The notes beneath the pieces were generated by a model that was given only the letters and a program-made list of their open reading frames with translations, ran no database searches and was not told the origin of the DNA. A program made the translations under genes and the position numbers. 64,000 bases of DNA, taken from NCBI RefSeq assembly GCF_910589235.1, contig NC_060965.1, forward strand, positions 3,870,401 to 3,934,400, read 5' to 3'. Numbering within the stretch: position 1 is the first letter of the stretch; the number at the start of each line of letters is the position of its first letter. Positions 1 through 10,951 of the stretch are shown one piece after another. The DNA is from Vespa crabro. Lineage: Eukaryota; Arthropoda; Insecta; Hymenoptera; Vespidae.

Positions 1-31
<31 letters not shown>

Positions 32-52
32 CTCTCTCTCGCTCTCTCTCTC
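1..52. repeat. (TC)n microsatellite at window edge
   Basis: TC dinucleotide run with a few TCGC interruptions; it continues past the window start. Intronic to tutl. Confidence 0.97.
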
Positions 53-379
53 CGGATTTTCTTTTCTCTCGCCAGTGGTAGATCCTCGTTTATGAACTAT
101 CTTCCATATAACTTTTCCATTCTAGTTGCGTGCCGATACTCAACCGAAAGAATCGTACAAATCGTTTGCAAAAGGCTAAGCTATTTTTCTATTCTTTTCT
201 GGATCTTTTTTGGATGTGCATACGCACATAAAATCATTTCGTTAGAAACTTTTACGACCGAAGGATAAATAATATTTTAAATGTAGATTCTTCCTTCGGT
301 CGTTTCTTTCATTTTGATTAAAATTTCTCTGACATTTCATTGGAATTTACGAAAATATTTTGATCGAGAATCCGCTTAC

Positions 380-433
380 CGCTTTGGTCCGTCGCAGCAG
401 CCTGACCACTGGATGACGGAGTCAGTGCCACGT
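380..433 (-). CDS. tutl: tutl 54-nt linker exon between FN3-1 and FN3-2
   Basis: This is a small exon read on the minus strand. It is bounded by an acceptor AG at 435-434 and a consensus donor GTAAGC starting at 379. It enters and leaves in phase 1, so it could be included or skipped without shifting frame. Joined to the preceding exon it begins with Asp (DVALTPSSSG) and continues with a Gln/Ala/Thr-rich stretch, then AGC and one base. In Drosophila Turtle a short low-complexity Ala/Pro/Gln linker follows the end of FN3-1 (after VRTL), so position and composition fit. The weak points are the poor pyrimidine tract before the acceptor and the lack of a strongly conserved motif. It could be a cassette exon. 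Confidence 0.6.
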
Positions 434-647
434 CTTTAAAAATGCAGCGATAAGAATAAGAATAAAGAAAAGTTGAAACGAGTAATAGAAGAGAAAGATA
501 TCAAGCAAATATTAAAGATCACTCTGTTAGTAATGTAAAAAGGCTGCTCGAGTTATTATTTATATTAATTCTACTTTGATATAAATACGATTCTGTAACT
601 TGAACATTATTAAATAGTTCATTTTATGAATCAGAATCTTTTATTAC
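434..647 (-). other. tutl intron, 214 bp
   Basis: This GT-AG intron lies between the end of FN3-1 and the linker exon. It is AT-rich, with no recognisable element inside. Confidence 0.6.
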
Positions 648-820
648 CGAGAGTTCTGACGGTGATGACTTTGCTCATTGTTCCATCGCCCAAAGCGTTT
701 TTTCCAATAACCTGAAATTCATAAACCGTAGCCGGTGTCAGTCTGTTGATCGTGACCGTAGTACTTCCCGATGGTGTCACAGGTATCATTTCCCATTCTG
801 ACGTACCAGCTTCTCTATAC
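648..820 (-). CDS. tutl: tutl exon, second half of fibronectin type III domain 1
   Basis: This exon encodes the C-terminal strands of FN3-1. It starts YREAGTSEWEMIPV, carries TINRLTPATVYEFQV (the tyrosine-corner region typical of FN3), then GKNALGDGTMSKVITVRTL. It aligns almost residue for residue with the Drosophila Turtle segment beginning FREAG as I remember it. The donor is CTCG|GTAATA at 647-646. The acceptor is TTATAG, with AG at 822-821, so the first exon base G (820) completes the Trp codon begun in the preceding exon (TG+G). A second AG at 816-815 is close by but would break the frame. The preceding intron has an unusual GC donor. Confidence 0.95.
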
Positions 821-930
821 CTATAACAGAAAAATTAAATGATATCGTAAATGTAACGTGAATGTAATTATCGATGTAAAGAAAAAAAAAAAAAAAAAAA
901 ATTCGTTAATTTTAGATCGGAGTTACTTGC
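821..930 (-). other. tutl GC-AG intron, 110 bp
   Basis: Read on the minus strand, the exon ends ...ATC TG and the intron starts GCAAGTAA (930 downwards), ending TTATAG at 821. GC followed by AAGT is the recognised strong context for GC-AG introns. It restores Ile-Trp-Tyr-Arg-Glu-Ala-Gly across the junction, matching the family. The nearby GT at 926-925 (CAA|GTAACT) cannot be used in frame with either available acceptor. Confidence 0.88.
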
Positions 931-1202
931 CAGATAGTATAGTCTTGTTTATAATCAGGTCCACCAGAATAACCAGGTAACCAACTCAACGTTACTGAAA
1001 ATTCTGTAGCATTGCCAGTGACGTTGTAAGGCGCATGAGGTTGTGTACCCTCAACGATCAGTTGCGTCGAAGTAGAAATTGTAGCAACTTCGTTCGTTGC
1101 GATACAGTGATAAAATCCAAAGTCAGCTCTTCGAAGACTTTCGATCGTCAAATTACCGCCATTGATTTTCGCTCGGTTGCGTTGAATCGGAGCACCGTCT
1201 CT
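931..1202 (-). CDS. tutl: tutl exon, end of Ig5 and first half of FN3-1
   Basis: This exon encodes the C-terminal half of the fifth Ig domain and the start of the first FN3 domain. The Ig part runs RDGAPIQRNRAKINGGNLTI and reaches the conserved ADFGFYHCIATNEVA, where Asp, Tyr and Cys are the F-strand hallmark. Then comes the interdomain linker GTQPHAPYNVTGNATEF and FN3 strands with SWLPGYSGGPDYKQDYTIW, which includes the conserved FN3 tryptophan. Possible N-glycosylation sequons are NLT, NVT and NAT. The acceptor is TTTCGCGCAG (AG at 1204-1203), phase 0. The exon ends after two bases of a Trp codon at a GC donor. The antisense open frame at 1035-1316 is a shadow of this exon. Confidence 0.96.
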
Positions 1203-1299
1203 CTGCGCGAAACAAGTGAGTATAAAAGTCATCTCGATGTAATCGATCACCGTCGAGCAGATTTCTATTCTTTAGAAGACAAAATTTCGATGGTCATAC
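1203..1299 (-). other. tutl intron, 97 bp, splitting Ig5
   Basis: This short intron has donor AGG|GTATGA and acceptor GCGCAG|AGA. It is phase 0 and splits the fifth Ig domain just after the C-strand tryptophan (IQWQR). Confidence 0.9.
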
Positions 1300-1709
1300 C
1301 CTCTGCCACTGTATAGTAGGTTTCTGCGTGCCTTCTGCCTCCTGAGCGTTGCAATGCATTTCTACGGTCTCGCCAAACTTCTTTTGATAAATCGGTTCGG
1401 GTTCAAGTGTGAAAACCGGTGGTTTTCTAACAAGCACTTCCATAGGCGCGGAACTACCCTGCGTGCCGTGAGCATTATACGGAGTACAGGTATATCTTCC
1501 TTGATGATTCTCATTGACTCGCGTGAACAGCAGGGAGCCGTTGTTCATTATCACGATTTCCTTCGTCTGATAAGGCTCGAGGAGTCGCTTGTCCTTCGTC
1601 CACGTTACGTATTGTAATTGCGGATTAGCCTTAATATAGCACTGAACTACACCAGCAAGCCGGAAGGGCAGGTATTGAACCGTCGGCGTGAATGTGACCT
1701 TCGCTGGAT
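1300..1709 (-). CDS. tutl: tutl exon, Ig domain 4 and first half of Ig domain 5
   Basis: This is the largest exon in the window (410 nt). It opens with PAKVTFTPTVQYLPFRLAGV and carries the Ig4 B-strand Cys (VVQCYIKAN), the Trp motif (YVTWTKDKRLLEPYQ), NGSLLFTRVNENHQG and the F-strand Cys (GRYTCTPYN). It continues into Ig5 with VRKPPVFTLEPEPIYQKKFG, VEMHCNAQEAEG and PTIQWQR. The YTCTPYN and LLEPYQ motifs are distinctive for the Turtle/IGSF9 family. The acceptor is GCTATGCAG (AG at 1711-1710); the exon starts in phase 1 and AT completes a Tyr codon (LNVE-Y-PAKV). The donor is at 1299-1298. NGS is a possible glycosylation site. Confidence 0.97.
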
Positions 1710-1786
1710 CTGCATAGCAAAGTGGAACGTGATGATATCACGATGCATTTTTTTTTCTTCTTTAAAACACGTTTATCTCAACTTAC
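1710..1786 (-). other. tutl intron, 77 bp
   Basis: The donor is T|GTAAGTTG at 1786-1785 and the acceptor AG is at 1711-1710; phase 1. It is one of the shortest introns in the gene and holds a poly(A) tract on the minus strand. Confidence 0.93.
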
Positions 1787-2074
1787 ATTCAACGTTGAGA
1801 TAGGCACTGGCACTTTGGGGTTCGCCAATACCGTTGGTAACCTCGCAGAGATATTGACCTGAGTCGTCGGCGCTGACAGGACTAATGACAAGGCTGCCGT
1901 CCATCCTGATAGAAGCTCTCGTGTCCAAAGACGAAACTTCCGTGACGGGTGCACCTTCTCGAAACCAACGTACCGTCACATTACCCGGAAGAGCCTTCGC
2001 CTCGCAAGAAAACTGAACCTTCTCTCCTTCGAGCTTCGTCTGATTCGACGGCGGTACCATAATGACGGCTCCTC
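1787..2074 (-). CDS. tutl: tutl exon, Ig domain 3
   Basis: This single exon encodes one complete Ig domain, entered and left in phase 1, the classical arrangement for an exon-encoded Ig module. It reads GAVIMVPPSNQTKLEGEKV, then the B-strand Cys (VQFSCEAKA), the C-strand Trp (VTVRWFREG), the D/E region SIRMDGSLVISPV and the F-strand motif DDSGQYLCEVTNG, ending SASAYLNVE. It is nearly identical in family-specific positions to Drosophila Turtle Ig3. NQT and NVT are possible N-glycosylation sites. The acceptor is TTTCGACAG (AG at 2076-2075) and the donor GTAAGT is at 1786. Confidence 0.97.
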
Positions 2075-3749
2075 CTGTCGAAACGGAAATTAAACGCACC
2101 GTGAAAAGATTCCGCCTGTCCTTATCGCACTTCTCTCCTTTGATCGACGTTCCTTTCCTTTTTCTCTGTTTTCCTCTCTCTCCCTTTCTCGCTCGTTCTT
2201 TTACTTTTTTTTTGTCTTTTTGTCTTTTTTTTTTTTTCTACAACAAAATGGCGTGTATAGCTTAATATCGTGCCAGTGTGGGAGCATCTTCGAAAGCTTC
2301 GCAGAATCGCTTTTACATTCGGGAACGAGGAAAAGAACGAATCGAGTGGGTCCTTAGATGATCGTTTTAAAGGAAAGATACTAGGAGCGAAAGCGTTGCA
2401 GTTCCACGCTCGTATGAACAACGTGACAAACAAATGTACTCAACGATCAAGAATAATGATATTGGATATTCTCGAATGAAATTCAATTAAAATGCAAATG
2501 GGCTCTTCCCTCTTCGCCATGATATCTCGAGAGAAGAAGAAGAAGAAGAAGAAGAAGAAGAAGAACAAAAAAAAAGAACAAATTTGAAAGAAAGGAGCCG
2601 AATGAAAATTTGCAAAACATTGGATCCTTTTCTTAATCGGAGACGTCCTTCGATTCGATCTGCTATTATCGCGTAACTTCGAACGACGATTAATAGCGGA
2701 ATAAGATATCCATGAAGTGAAAATAAATCTTCGTGAATCGTTGTGACGAAACTTTGCCAATATAAGACGGGGCCCGCACGCTTTTATATTTCAAATGCAA
2801 TGCCGTTCGTATTCGATTAAAATACTTGAATCAAACATCATAGTTGCCCCTCGGCATTGTTTTCTTTTACGACGTTAAGACGATCGGCCTGATTTCCTTC
2901 TCAGTTTATAAATCTTCTTGATTTACGAATATAGTAAATGATATTTAATGAAATGTTAAAGTGCTATATCAAAATTAGGACGAGAATAAATTTTTTTTTT
3001 TTCAATTGAGAAAAATTAAAATACTTATTAATTGACTCGTCTTATTTATTTTCATTCGTTGGAAAAATAAGCAACGATCATTGTAAACGACAAATCGTTT
3101 CGTTGTTGGTGATGACGGAAACACAGCTAGGGCCGACTAATATCCTGGACGAAAGTACGAAATGGACGGTAGTGCTTTTAATGTTAGTCCATGCAGAAAC
3201 AGGACATGAAACGAGATCGTGCCAGTATCGAGCCAGAGTCTACCCTCGCAAATAGGAACCCTCGTAAATATATACATGGGAAACTAAAGGCCAACGTGAT
3301 GTGGCCAAAAATCGAAGGACAACCACGTTATTACTTTATTCGTATCACGATTTGATCTCTCCATTCGCAGATAAAGCACATTTCTCTCTTCGACGTTTTA
3401 TTTATTAGATATTGTATCATTATATTTTCATAGACATTATAATCGTTTATTAGTTTCTTTCTTATTGAATATTAATTATTCATTAAGAATGAGATAATAG
3501 TCGCGTACATTCATACTCTCAAGTACTTATTCATGTATCTCCCTACAAATACTTTGTCAGGATGCGTATTATATTGTTGCCGATACCCGATGGAATTTTT
3601 ACTTTAATACCCACAAGAATCTGGAAACTCGGAGCTTTGAGCAACGAATTCGACGTTCCAGAAGGGAATATCATTGTAGCTAGTATATAATGGAAAAGGG
3701 GATGGATGTATGAAAGAGGGTAAGAGAGTAAGAGTAAGAGAGTAAGAGA

Positions 3750-3791
<42 letters not shown>

Positions 3792-5273
3792 GAAAGAGTG
3801 GATAAGGAATGAAAGAGTGGGGATCGATCTCAGCCAACAAAAGGTTGAACTCTTTCTTCGATTCAGCAATATTTTCCACAATCCGATCTGTCGTCACTTG
3901 CAGGGATTAAGGTAGGTTTTATGTATCCGCGCGATGCGCGAGACGCGCTCCTGGATTTCAACTCCAGATGTAAGAAATATTCGAAGAATCGTAGATCTTC
4001 CGGATTGAGGAGGATTCATTCTTCTCTATGAGAATTCCAACGCGAAAGTACGAATTTATAAAATTCTTTCCCGCGTAAAAGACGCTGTCATAACACGGGA
4101 TATCATTCGAAATATGAACGATGTATGTTTTCTTTGATATCTGATATTACTATGATTTATTTGAGCAATCTATTAATAGAAAAAGTAAATGTTTTTGCCA
4201 TAATATCGACTCGAATGGATTTTAAATGCATTATTTGTAACAAGTCGGAGATATTTAATAATAAATTGCTTTTTATACAATGAATGATTATCATTCGCTT
4301 CGATATACCTATCTACACTTCTTTGAAGGACGAATAAAAGAATATTTGTCTCTGTGAATCGTCTCTTGAAAAATATATACCAACGAACGTATCGCGCCTT
4401 GTGTTGGTATATTCTACGCTTTCGCTTTGCGCTGAAGGGTGATTCAAAGGACCCGTATTCATTTATTCATCGTCCACAGAAGTGCACTGAAGTTTAATGG
4501 TGACTATTTCAAAGATACCTACCATACCGTCTTTCGTAAGACGCACGATTCTTATCAAAGCCCAACAAACTTGCTTTCATTTTTTTGCTGTAACTAAAAA
4601 AGTGGACATCCACGTACGCGCAACTATTAAATTTGCATTACACGTTTCAATTTACTCACCGAGCCGACTATATTTTCTAAAAATTATCTCGCATTCTTTT
4701 ATGAAAAAAAAAAAAAAAAAAAGAAAAAAGAAATCATGAAAGAACATTTCTACTACGTCTTTCTAAAGTATTCTATTTATTAATTGCTAAGATAAAAAGA
4801 GTTTATTATAATTAATTATAACTAATTGTGTTTCATCTTTCTTTACTCTGTTCTCGCAACAGAAGTTACATCGTAGTTATAGCTAAGAGAAGCAACTCAA
4901 TTTAGCAATTCCGTTAGATGTACTTTCTCGACTCGAAGAAACATTAGAAAGGAGGTCAATGAAGTTGAAAACTTTTTATAAGATCTATCGTATCCAATGA
5001 TTCACTATGACGATAATTTTAATTAATATATTATGAATTAACGCTACAGTCGGCAATTAGCGAAGATATAATTTATTATCGTGCGATTAAATAATTACAT
5101 TCGTACGATTCTATTGCATATTCAACAACGCGGAGAGAAACGTACTATGCGTATATAGACTTTAAGTTTGGCACGGTTCGTGGATCCAAAAGTAAGGAAG
5201 ATGGATTCAGGAGCTTCGCTAAATATTCAAAGCAAGATTTAAAAGTTTCCCACCGATGACAGCAGTAAGAAAG

Positions 5274-5289
<16 letters not shown>

Positions 5290-5343
<54 letters not shown>

Positions 5344-5471
5344 TAGAGAGAGTTAGACAAAGTTTAACTTCTTTGTTGTCCTTTGAAATACTTGGCATTA
5401 ATGTTGCCGACTGTCAGTATTATTTCATATGGGATAGAATAGAAATTGAAAGATTAGCAAATTAGAATTAC

Positions 5472-5519
<48 letters not shown>
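5290..5519. repeat. opposed pair of (AG)n and (TC)n tracts
   Basis: (AG)n at 5290-5352 and (TC)n at 5473-5519 are complementary and separated by about 120 bp. Transcribed together in the tutl intron they could pair into a hairpin of roughly 45 bp. Confidence 0.9.
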
Positions 5520-5520
<1 letters not shown>

Positions 5521-7591
5521 TTTTTATTTCAATGTCATATTCTACCTTCAACTTGCAATCAGAGAGAGATATTAAGGCGAAATTTGTATTGGTTTAAAAA
5601 TTTTTCAATTGCGAAAATTTCGATGGAAAACATTTAAAGATTTGTCCCAACACATTAAAGAGAAAATTATTAATTACTCGTCCTTCGATTCGTACTCGAT
5701 AAAAATTTGATAAGTTTCTGGCAAAGTGTTGGAAAAGAAATATGTAAGAAAAAGTAGATAAGATCGTTGGGTCAGAAAGAAACATTAGCCGAGGGGTGCT
5801 GCGTTAAGGGGAAAGTAGACAAATCGTCTTTTAACGCGAGTTTCGCGGCGCGCGAGAAGCACCCTTAATTGGCCAGAAGGAGCCGCTGGAGATGTGTAGG
5901 TAACCAGGAAAATGGCGATGGTGATTGTGTTGGTGATGATAGTAGTGGACTGTAACCACTTTACCTAATGCGAATTTTATCGTTTCGAGGAAACGACACG
6001 CATACAGAACGATACGTATCAATTCATAAGATTTACGATGTATAATATATCAATAATATATACCCCGTACTCGAAGACTAGCAAATTTCAATCATATTGA
6101 TTTACCTTAGATAGAATATATGCTTTGTTAGGATCGAAGTCGATCACGTTAATCGATTGATTTAAAAATAGAAAAAAAAATGATAAAAAAAGGAGAAACA
6201 AAAAGTAATAAAGAAGAAAGATATTCGAGTACTGGGTATTGTAAGTGTTATCGCTCTTTAGCTTTCGATGATATATGCATAATCATAATGATAACGCAAA
6301 AGCTGAGAAATGAAATATAAGGAAATAAAAAGAAAAAAAAAAAAAGAAAGTAGAAGAAAACTTTTTCAGGCTTTAATGGGTGCGCAATAGTGGAATACGT
6401 CTGTCCGTCCGTCCGTATTTCCTCGTTATTTTTCTCCTGCTCCTGTCCATTACGGGACGAATAGTAGAATTGGTTTCATCGAGATATGTTGCTCGATCAC
6501 GATCGCTATTTATTTTCATCGATCGCTCGGTGTTGGCACGAATGAGATAAAAGAAACCATCGACAATGTTGTAAGCGGATGCTAGAAACACTTAAAGCTT
6601 TGTCCAGTCGTTCCGTGAGCATTATTAAGATACTAAAATGATCGCATGTGTATGTATGTATATGTATATATGCCTGTGTGTGTGTGTGTGTGTGTATGTG
6701 AGTATGTAAATATATAGTATGTACGTGTGATTCGATGAACAGCATTAGCGATGAAACGTTTCCAGCGTGTAAGAGAACAACAAAACCTCTGTGAAAGATC
6801 TTTGTAAAAATGAATGCCGGTGATGGCTGAAACACTTTCGATAATTCGCGAGCTCTCATTCTCTGTTTCTAATCACGAGATATTTTTGTCAATCAGATTA
6901 TATACAATATTATACCGATCGTGAATTAACGTTCCCTTTCTTCCTTTGTTTCATCCTTTCTTTATCTTATCTCACTCTTTTTTCAATTATATTTTTTTTT
7001 CTCTTTCTCGAGCTTGATACGCGCTTGATTCGAACTACTTTGAGAGCCACAGTGATATAAGTCAATTACTTCTCTTCACGAGTTCAACACGAAAAAGTAT
7101 GCTAAAAACTTGATGGTAAAAAATGTAGGCAAACTCCAAGGTGATAAATATGGACATGCAATTCGGCTCAAAAATAAACTATTATCTTTACTAGCGTGAT
7201 CGAGTTACAAAGCAAATTGATACTAAAAATTATATATATAATATATATATATACGAAGAATGTCATGAATGGAAATTGAAAAATTACTGAATTATACCAC
7301 TTTGACTTACTTTGATTATTTGATCGTATCGAGCGTCTATGCCGATATAACAACACCATCAAATTACTGGTTCGCTTTGAGGTATTCTCTGATACTGTGG
7401 TTACCGGAATTTCCATATCGGTATTCGCTCGATCTGTAATTATCGAAAATATTTGTGTCTAATAACGCTGTGTTCGTCAATAGCCGTCGCAATTCAGTTT
7501 TTATTGATTATCTGATAAACGTCGTACTTTCTGTGTAAAGATACTCTTCGCGATTATTTTCCCCGTAAAATATGAGATATGCTTACGCACC

Positions 7592-7597
7592 TATATA

Positions 7598-7640
<43 letters not shown>
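7592..7640. repeat. (TA)n microsatellite
   Basis: Nearly uninterrupted TA run within the 7.0-kb intron. Confidence 0.95.
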
Positions 7641-7642
<2 letters not shown>

Positions 7643-7982
7643 GAATATACAACAACAAAATTACTCGAGCTTGTACCTTTCTCGTAAAACGAAAAATCAT
7701 AACGACGCGACATTTTTCGCTCGCGACGAAACGCTGATAAGAAAAATCCTGATTACACCACTGTCCTTGGTCGTACCAGAATAACAAATTAAAATATTCT
7801 CGTAGAGCGAAGCGTCGCAAAAGAAAATACAATATTTGCCTGTCCGTGTCGTAGAAGAAAGTATAAAAAAAGAAAAAAAAAAAAAAAAAGAGAAGAAAAA
7901 AAAAAGAAAAATGAAAAAGGCTGCTTGTCTTACTTATTGTCGGCTTGATTTCTTCGCGAGATGCCTGCAATATTTTTATCTC

Positions 7983-8005
7983 ATTCTCTCCCACTCTCTC
8001 TCCCA

Positions 8006-8056
<51 letters not shown>

Positions 8057-8110
8057 CCTCTTTCTCTCTTTGCTTTTTTTTTCCTTCTATTTTTCCTTCT
8101 GCATATTTTT
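7983..8110. repeat. long pyrimidine-rich (CT)n tract
   Basis: Mixed TCTC/TTTC run followed by T-rich sequence, almost purely pyrimidine for over 100 bases. It produces a false low-complexity Ser-Leu open frame. Confidence 0.9.
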
Positions 8111-9087
8111 TCTTTTTCTTAATTTTTTTTTTTACCCTGACACAAGAAGGGGGATGGAGCAGGATCGTTTTCTACGTGGTAGGCGCCTCTCGTCGTCGTC
8201 TCGCAACCGCGAACCAAGTGGATTAAGCCGCATCATGGTTCTACCAAGGCTAATGCGTTTCTGTCAGAAGTTAATGCTTAATAGCATCCGCTAATGTTCC
8301 CCGCGTGATATTTGCGAGGTCGGATGAAAAAATGAGTTATTACTTCACGTTGTGACGCGATTGAACCCGACGTCGACTAGAAAGGACACCGTATGGACTT
8401 GTAAAAGTCTCAGAAAATGCTTTCACAATGGATTAACGCGTTATAAAAGAAAGAATAACAACGACAGGAAAGATGAAAAAAAAAAAAAAACATCATTTTT
8501 TTTTGTTTTTCACTTGAAAAATTTTTATAACATCGAGATAAAAATTGTTGTTTCCTATTTTTGCTTTCCATCATATCAAATTGACATTCGTCTAGAAAAT
8601 CTTTTTTCTTGTTTCTTTTTTTTTTTTCTTTTGTTCTTTTTTTCTTTTTTATTCTTTTAACGCAATATATAAAATATACATATATGCAAAATACAGTAAC
8701 TAAAGAATTAATGTAAATGAAAAAAGGACTTACGTGATCGACGGTAAAAAGCTAAATAGAAAATAATAAAGATCGTTATTGTCGACGATCTCTTACCGCT
8801 ACGCGTTCTCAGCATAAACTGAAGACAAAGTTAGCAATAATTATGCCATTCGAACAAACATGATCTTATTAAGTTAGGTGTTCATCATTTTTTTAATTCA
8901 ACATATCATAATAAATAAACATTCTGGATTATAATCAAACAATCCGTGTGAATCAGTAATTCTTGTTAAAACATCAGGATAAATTATTATTACGGAGTAC
9001 CTTCGGAAAAGTCGACTTTTTTCTTTGAATATTAAGAATAAAAATAAATATATAGTAGCACAATAAAATAATGATTATCTTTCTCAC

Positions 9088-9363
9088 CTGCAATGATGAC
9101 TCGCGCGGTGTGACTGATTTGACCCTCTCCATTTCTCGCAATGCAAGTGTAATCACCAATATCCTCGTTCTTGATGGTAGCAATTCTCAATTCAGTACCA
9201 TCGTTGAAAATCCCGATGGTTTGCGAAGGTTCGACAGGATTTGCGTCCTTATACCAGAGAATTTCAGGCGTCGGAGTACCTTCGGCTTGGCAGTTCAATA
9301 TTATCGCATCGCCCAGATTCACGTAAATCATCTCCTCGGGCGTTATACTAAATCTGGGTGGCG
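9088..9363 (-). CDS. tutl: tutl exon, Ig domain 2
   Basis: This is a complete Ig domain in one symmetric phase 1-1 exon. It begins PPRFSITPEEMIYVNLGDA, then the B-strand Cys (IILNCQAEGTPTPEI), the C-strand LWYKDANPVEPS, GIFNDGTELRIATI, the F-strand motif EDIGDYTCIARNGEGQ and ISHTARVIIAG. The IYVNLGD and LWYKDANPV blocks are diagnostic of Turtle. The acceptor is ATTCTTGCAG (AG at 9365-9364) and the donor is GCAG|GTGAGA at 9087-9086. The first two bases, CG, complete an Ala codon (VH-A-PPRF). Confidence 0.97.
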
Positions 9364-10634
9364 CTGCAAGAATATTGAGTATTATGTTTTTAATCGTTCC
9401 ACCGTTCGTTGAATTTTTTTTAAAGTTAAAAAAAAAAAAAAAAAAGAAAAAAAAGAAAAAATATTCGAATTTTGCACATACACGAGCTCTCACGATTTTG
9501 TCATTATAATTTTAATTTTCATATAAGAATAAGTTTTTTTTCGGTAAGAAATCAATTAAATACCGCAGTTATTATCTATATAAAAAAAGTTTTATTTTTT
9601 TTATCTATAAAAAAAAAAAAAAAAAAAATATATATCTTTCGAAAGAGATTTATTTTATTCAAAAATTATCGAAAAATTCGATGAATTTTCGACTCTCTCG
9701 AGGGGGCGAAAAAACGTATAAGTCGTGTATAACATAGAAGCGAGGAACAAATGTTAGAGAATGAGATCGAGAGAGTTCTTTTCGTCCTTGTCCAGCGTAT
9801 AAATCAAATATTCCACGACGAAACCAATCCAACATTCAATTCGAGTGTTTACATGTCAGCAACTTTATATCGTGCCGAGCGCTACAAATTGGACGAGCGC
9901 CAAACTCTACGCTTTAGAAGTCCACCGCAGATGTAAAGAAAAAGCTCCGATGGAAGATGATAATTTCTATCCGTCGAATCTCTTCGAATCTCTTTCTTTT
10001 CGTATTCTCATTAGAATGACAATTGGAATATATAGATAACGATTCGGTACCATACGACGTAAAATGATGAAATTTACATTTAGAACGAACGAATGGAAAA
10101 AAGAAAAAAAAAAAAAATTTATCCTTCCTTCATTTCAGAAATTTTTCACAAAATTTTCACGATATCGGCTCGTAACTTCTTCAACGAAATTGCAATTTTC
10201 TTCTTATCTTATTCCTCTGGAAAACTTCGAGATCATTAATTACACAGCTTAGGCGATATTGAAATAAGTAATTGTAAGTCTGCCGTCCTTCCTCCTATCT
10301 CTCCGTTAGTGGATCGTAATTACGATTCGGAATATAAATTACATACGATGGTGGACGTCGTCCGGACGACGTCGGAAAAACGGACAGTACTCTATCATTG
10401 TAATGCGAGCTCGACGGCCGAACGGAGGCACTTCAGTGAAGGACAAAGGAGCCTTAAACGTTTTTCCGGTGCCCCGAGTATTTTTCTCTTTGATGCCGAG
10501 TCTATCGTCGTCGTAGTCGTGGTGGACGTAGTCGAGTGTAAGCTCGACGGCTCGAGGCTTGATTTCGGAGCAAATGACGAGGGGTGGAAAACACGAAGGG
10601 AGAGAAAAAGAAAAAAAGGAGTCACTTTCTTCCT

Positions 10635-10697
<63 letters not shown>

Positions 10698-10887
10698 TTC
10701 TTTTTCTTCTCTTCTTCTCTCCGTCTCTTTCACTCTCTTTTGTTCACAATCTAAATGCTTTTCCTTTTCTCTGGCCTTTCCGCGACGTTTATGGCCAAAC
10801 AAAACGCGGCAATAAGTTTTTCCCTCCCTACAGTTTTTTTTTCTTCTTTTTCTTTTTCTTCTTCTTCTCTTCTTGATTCTTTTGGTC

Positions 10888-10951
<64 letters not shown>

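Larger units (their letters stand above)
2075..9087 (-). other. tutl intron, 7.0 kb, repeat-bearing
   Basis: This intron separates the Ig2 and Ig3 exons. I see no coding exon in it. It contains a (GAA)n tract near 2533-2565, (AG)n at 3752-3788 and 5290-5352, (TC)n at 5473-5519, (TG)n near 6675-6695, (TA)n at 7592-7640 and a long pyrimidine-rich tract at 7983-8110. The stretch 3060-3320 is less repetitive and could be conserved regulatory DNA, but nothing specific is recognised. Confidence 0.85.

Noticed and set aside
814..927. GT-AG alternative for the FN3-1 intron (GT at 926-925 with AG at 822-821 or 816-815)
   Set aside because: The first acceptor gives an immediate in-frame TAG, the second shifts the frame. 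Only the GC donor restores the conserved sequence.
1035..1617. Plus-strand open frames across the tutl exons
   Set aside because: They are antisense shadows of exons whose minus-strand translation is clearly Turtle Ig and FN3 sequence.
5787..5868. Possible exon after the acceptor-like CACATCTCCAG on the minus strand
   Set aside because: It is open in a compatible phase but lacks a usable donor and runs into a stop. No similarity to Turtle is seen.
7554..8294. 150-residue frames rich in Phe, Ser-Leu or Ile-Tyr
   Set aside because: They are translations of (TA)n, poly(A) and (CT)n tracts.
10309..10815. 168-residue plus-strand frame
   Set aside because: The non-repetitive first half has no recognisable domain and includes a Val run from GTC/GTG repeats; the rest is (TC)n. 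Antisense to the gene's transcription and without support.
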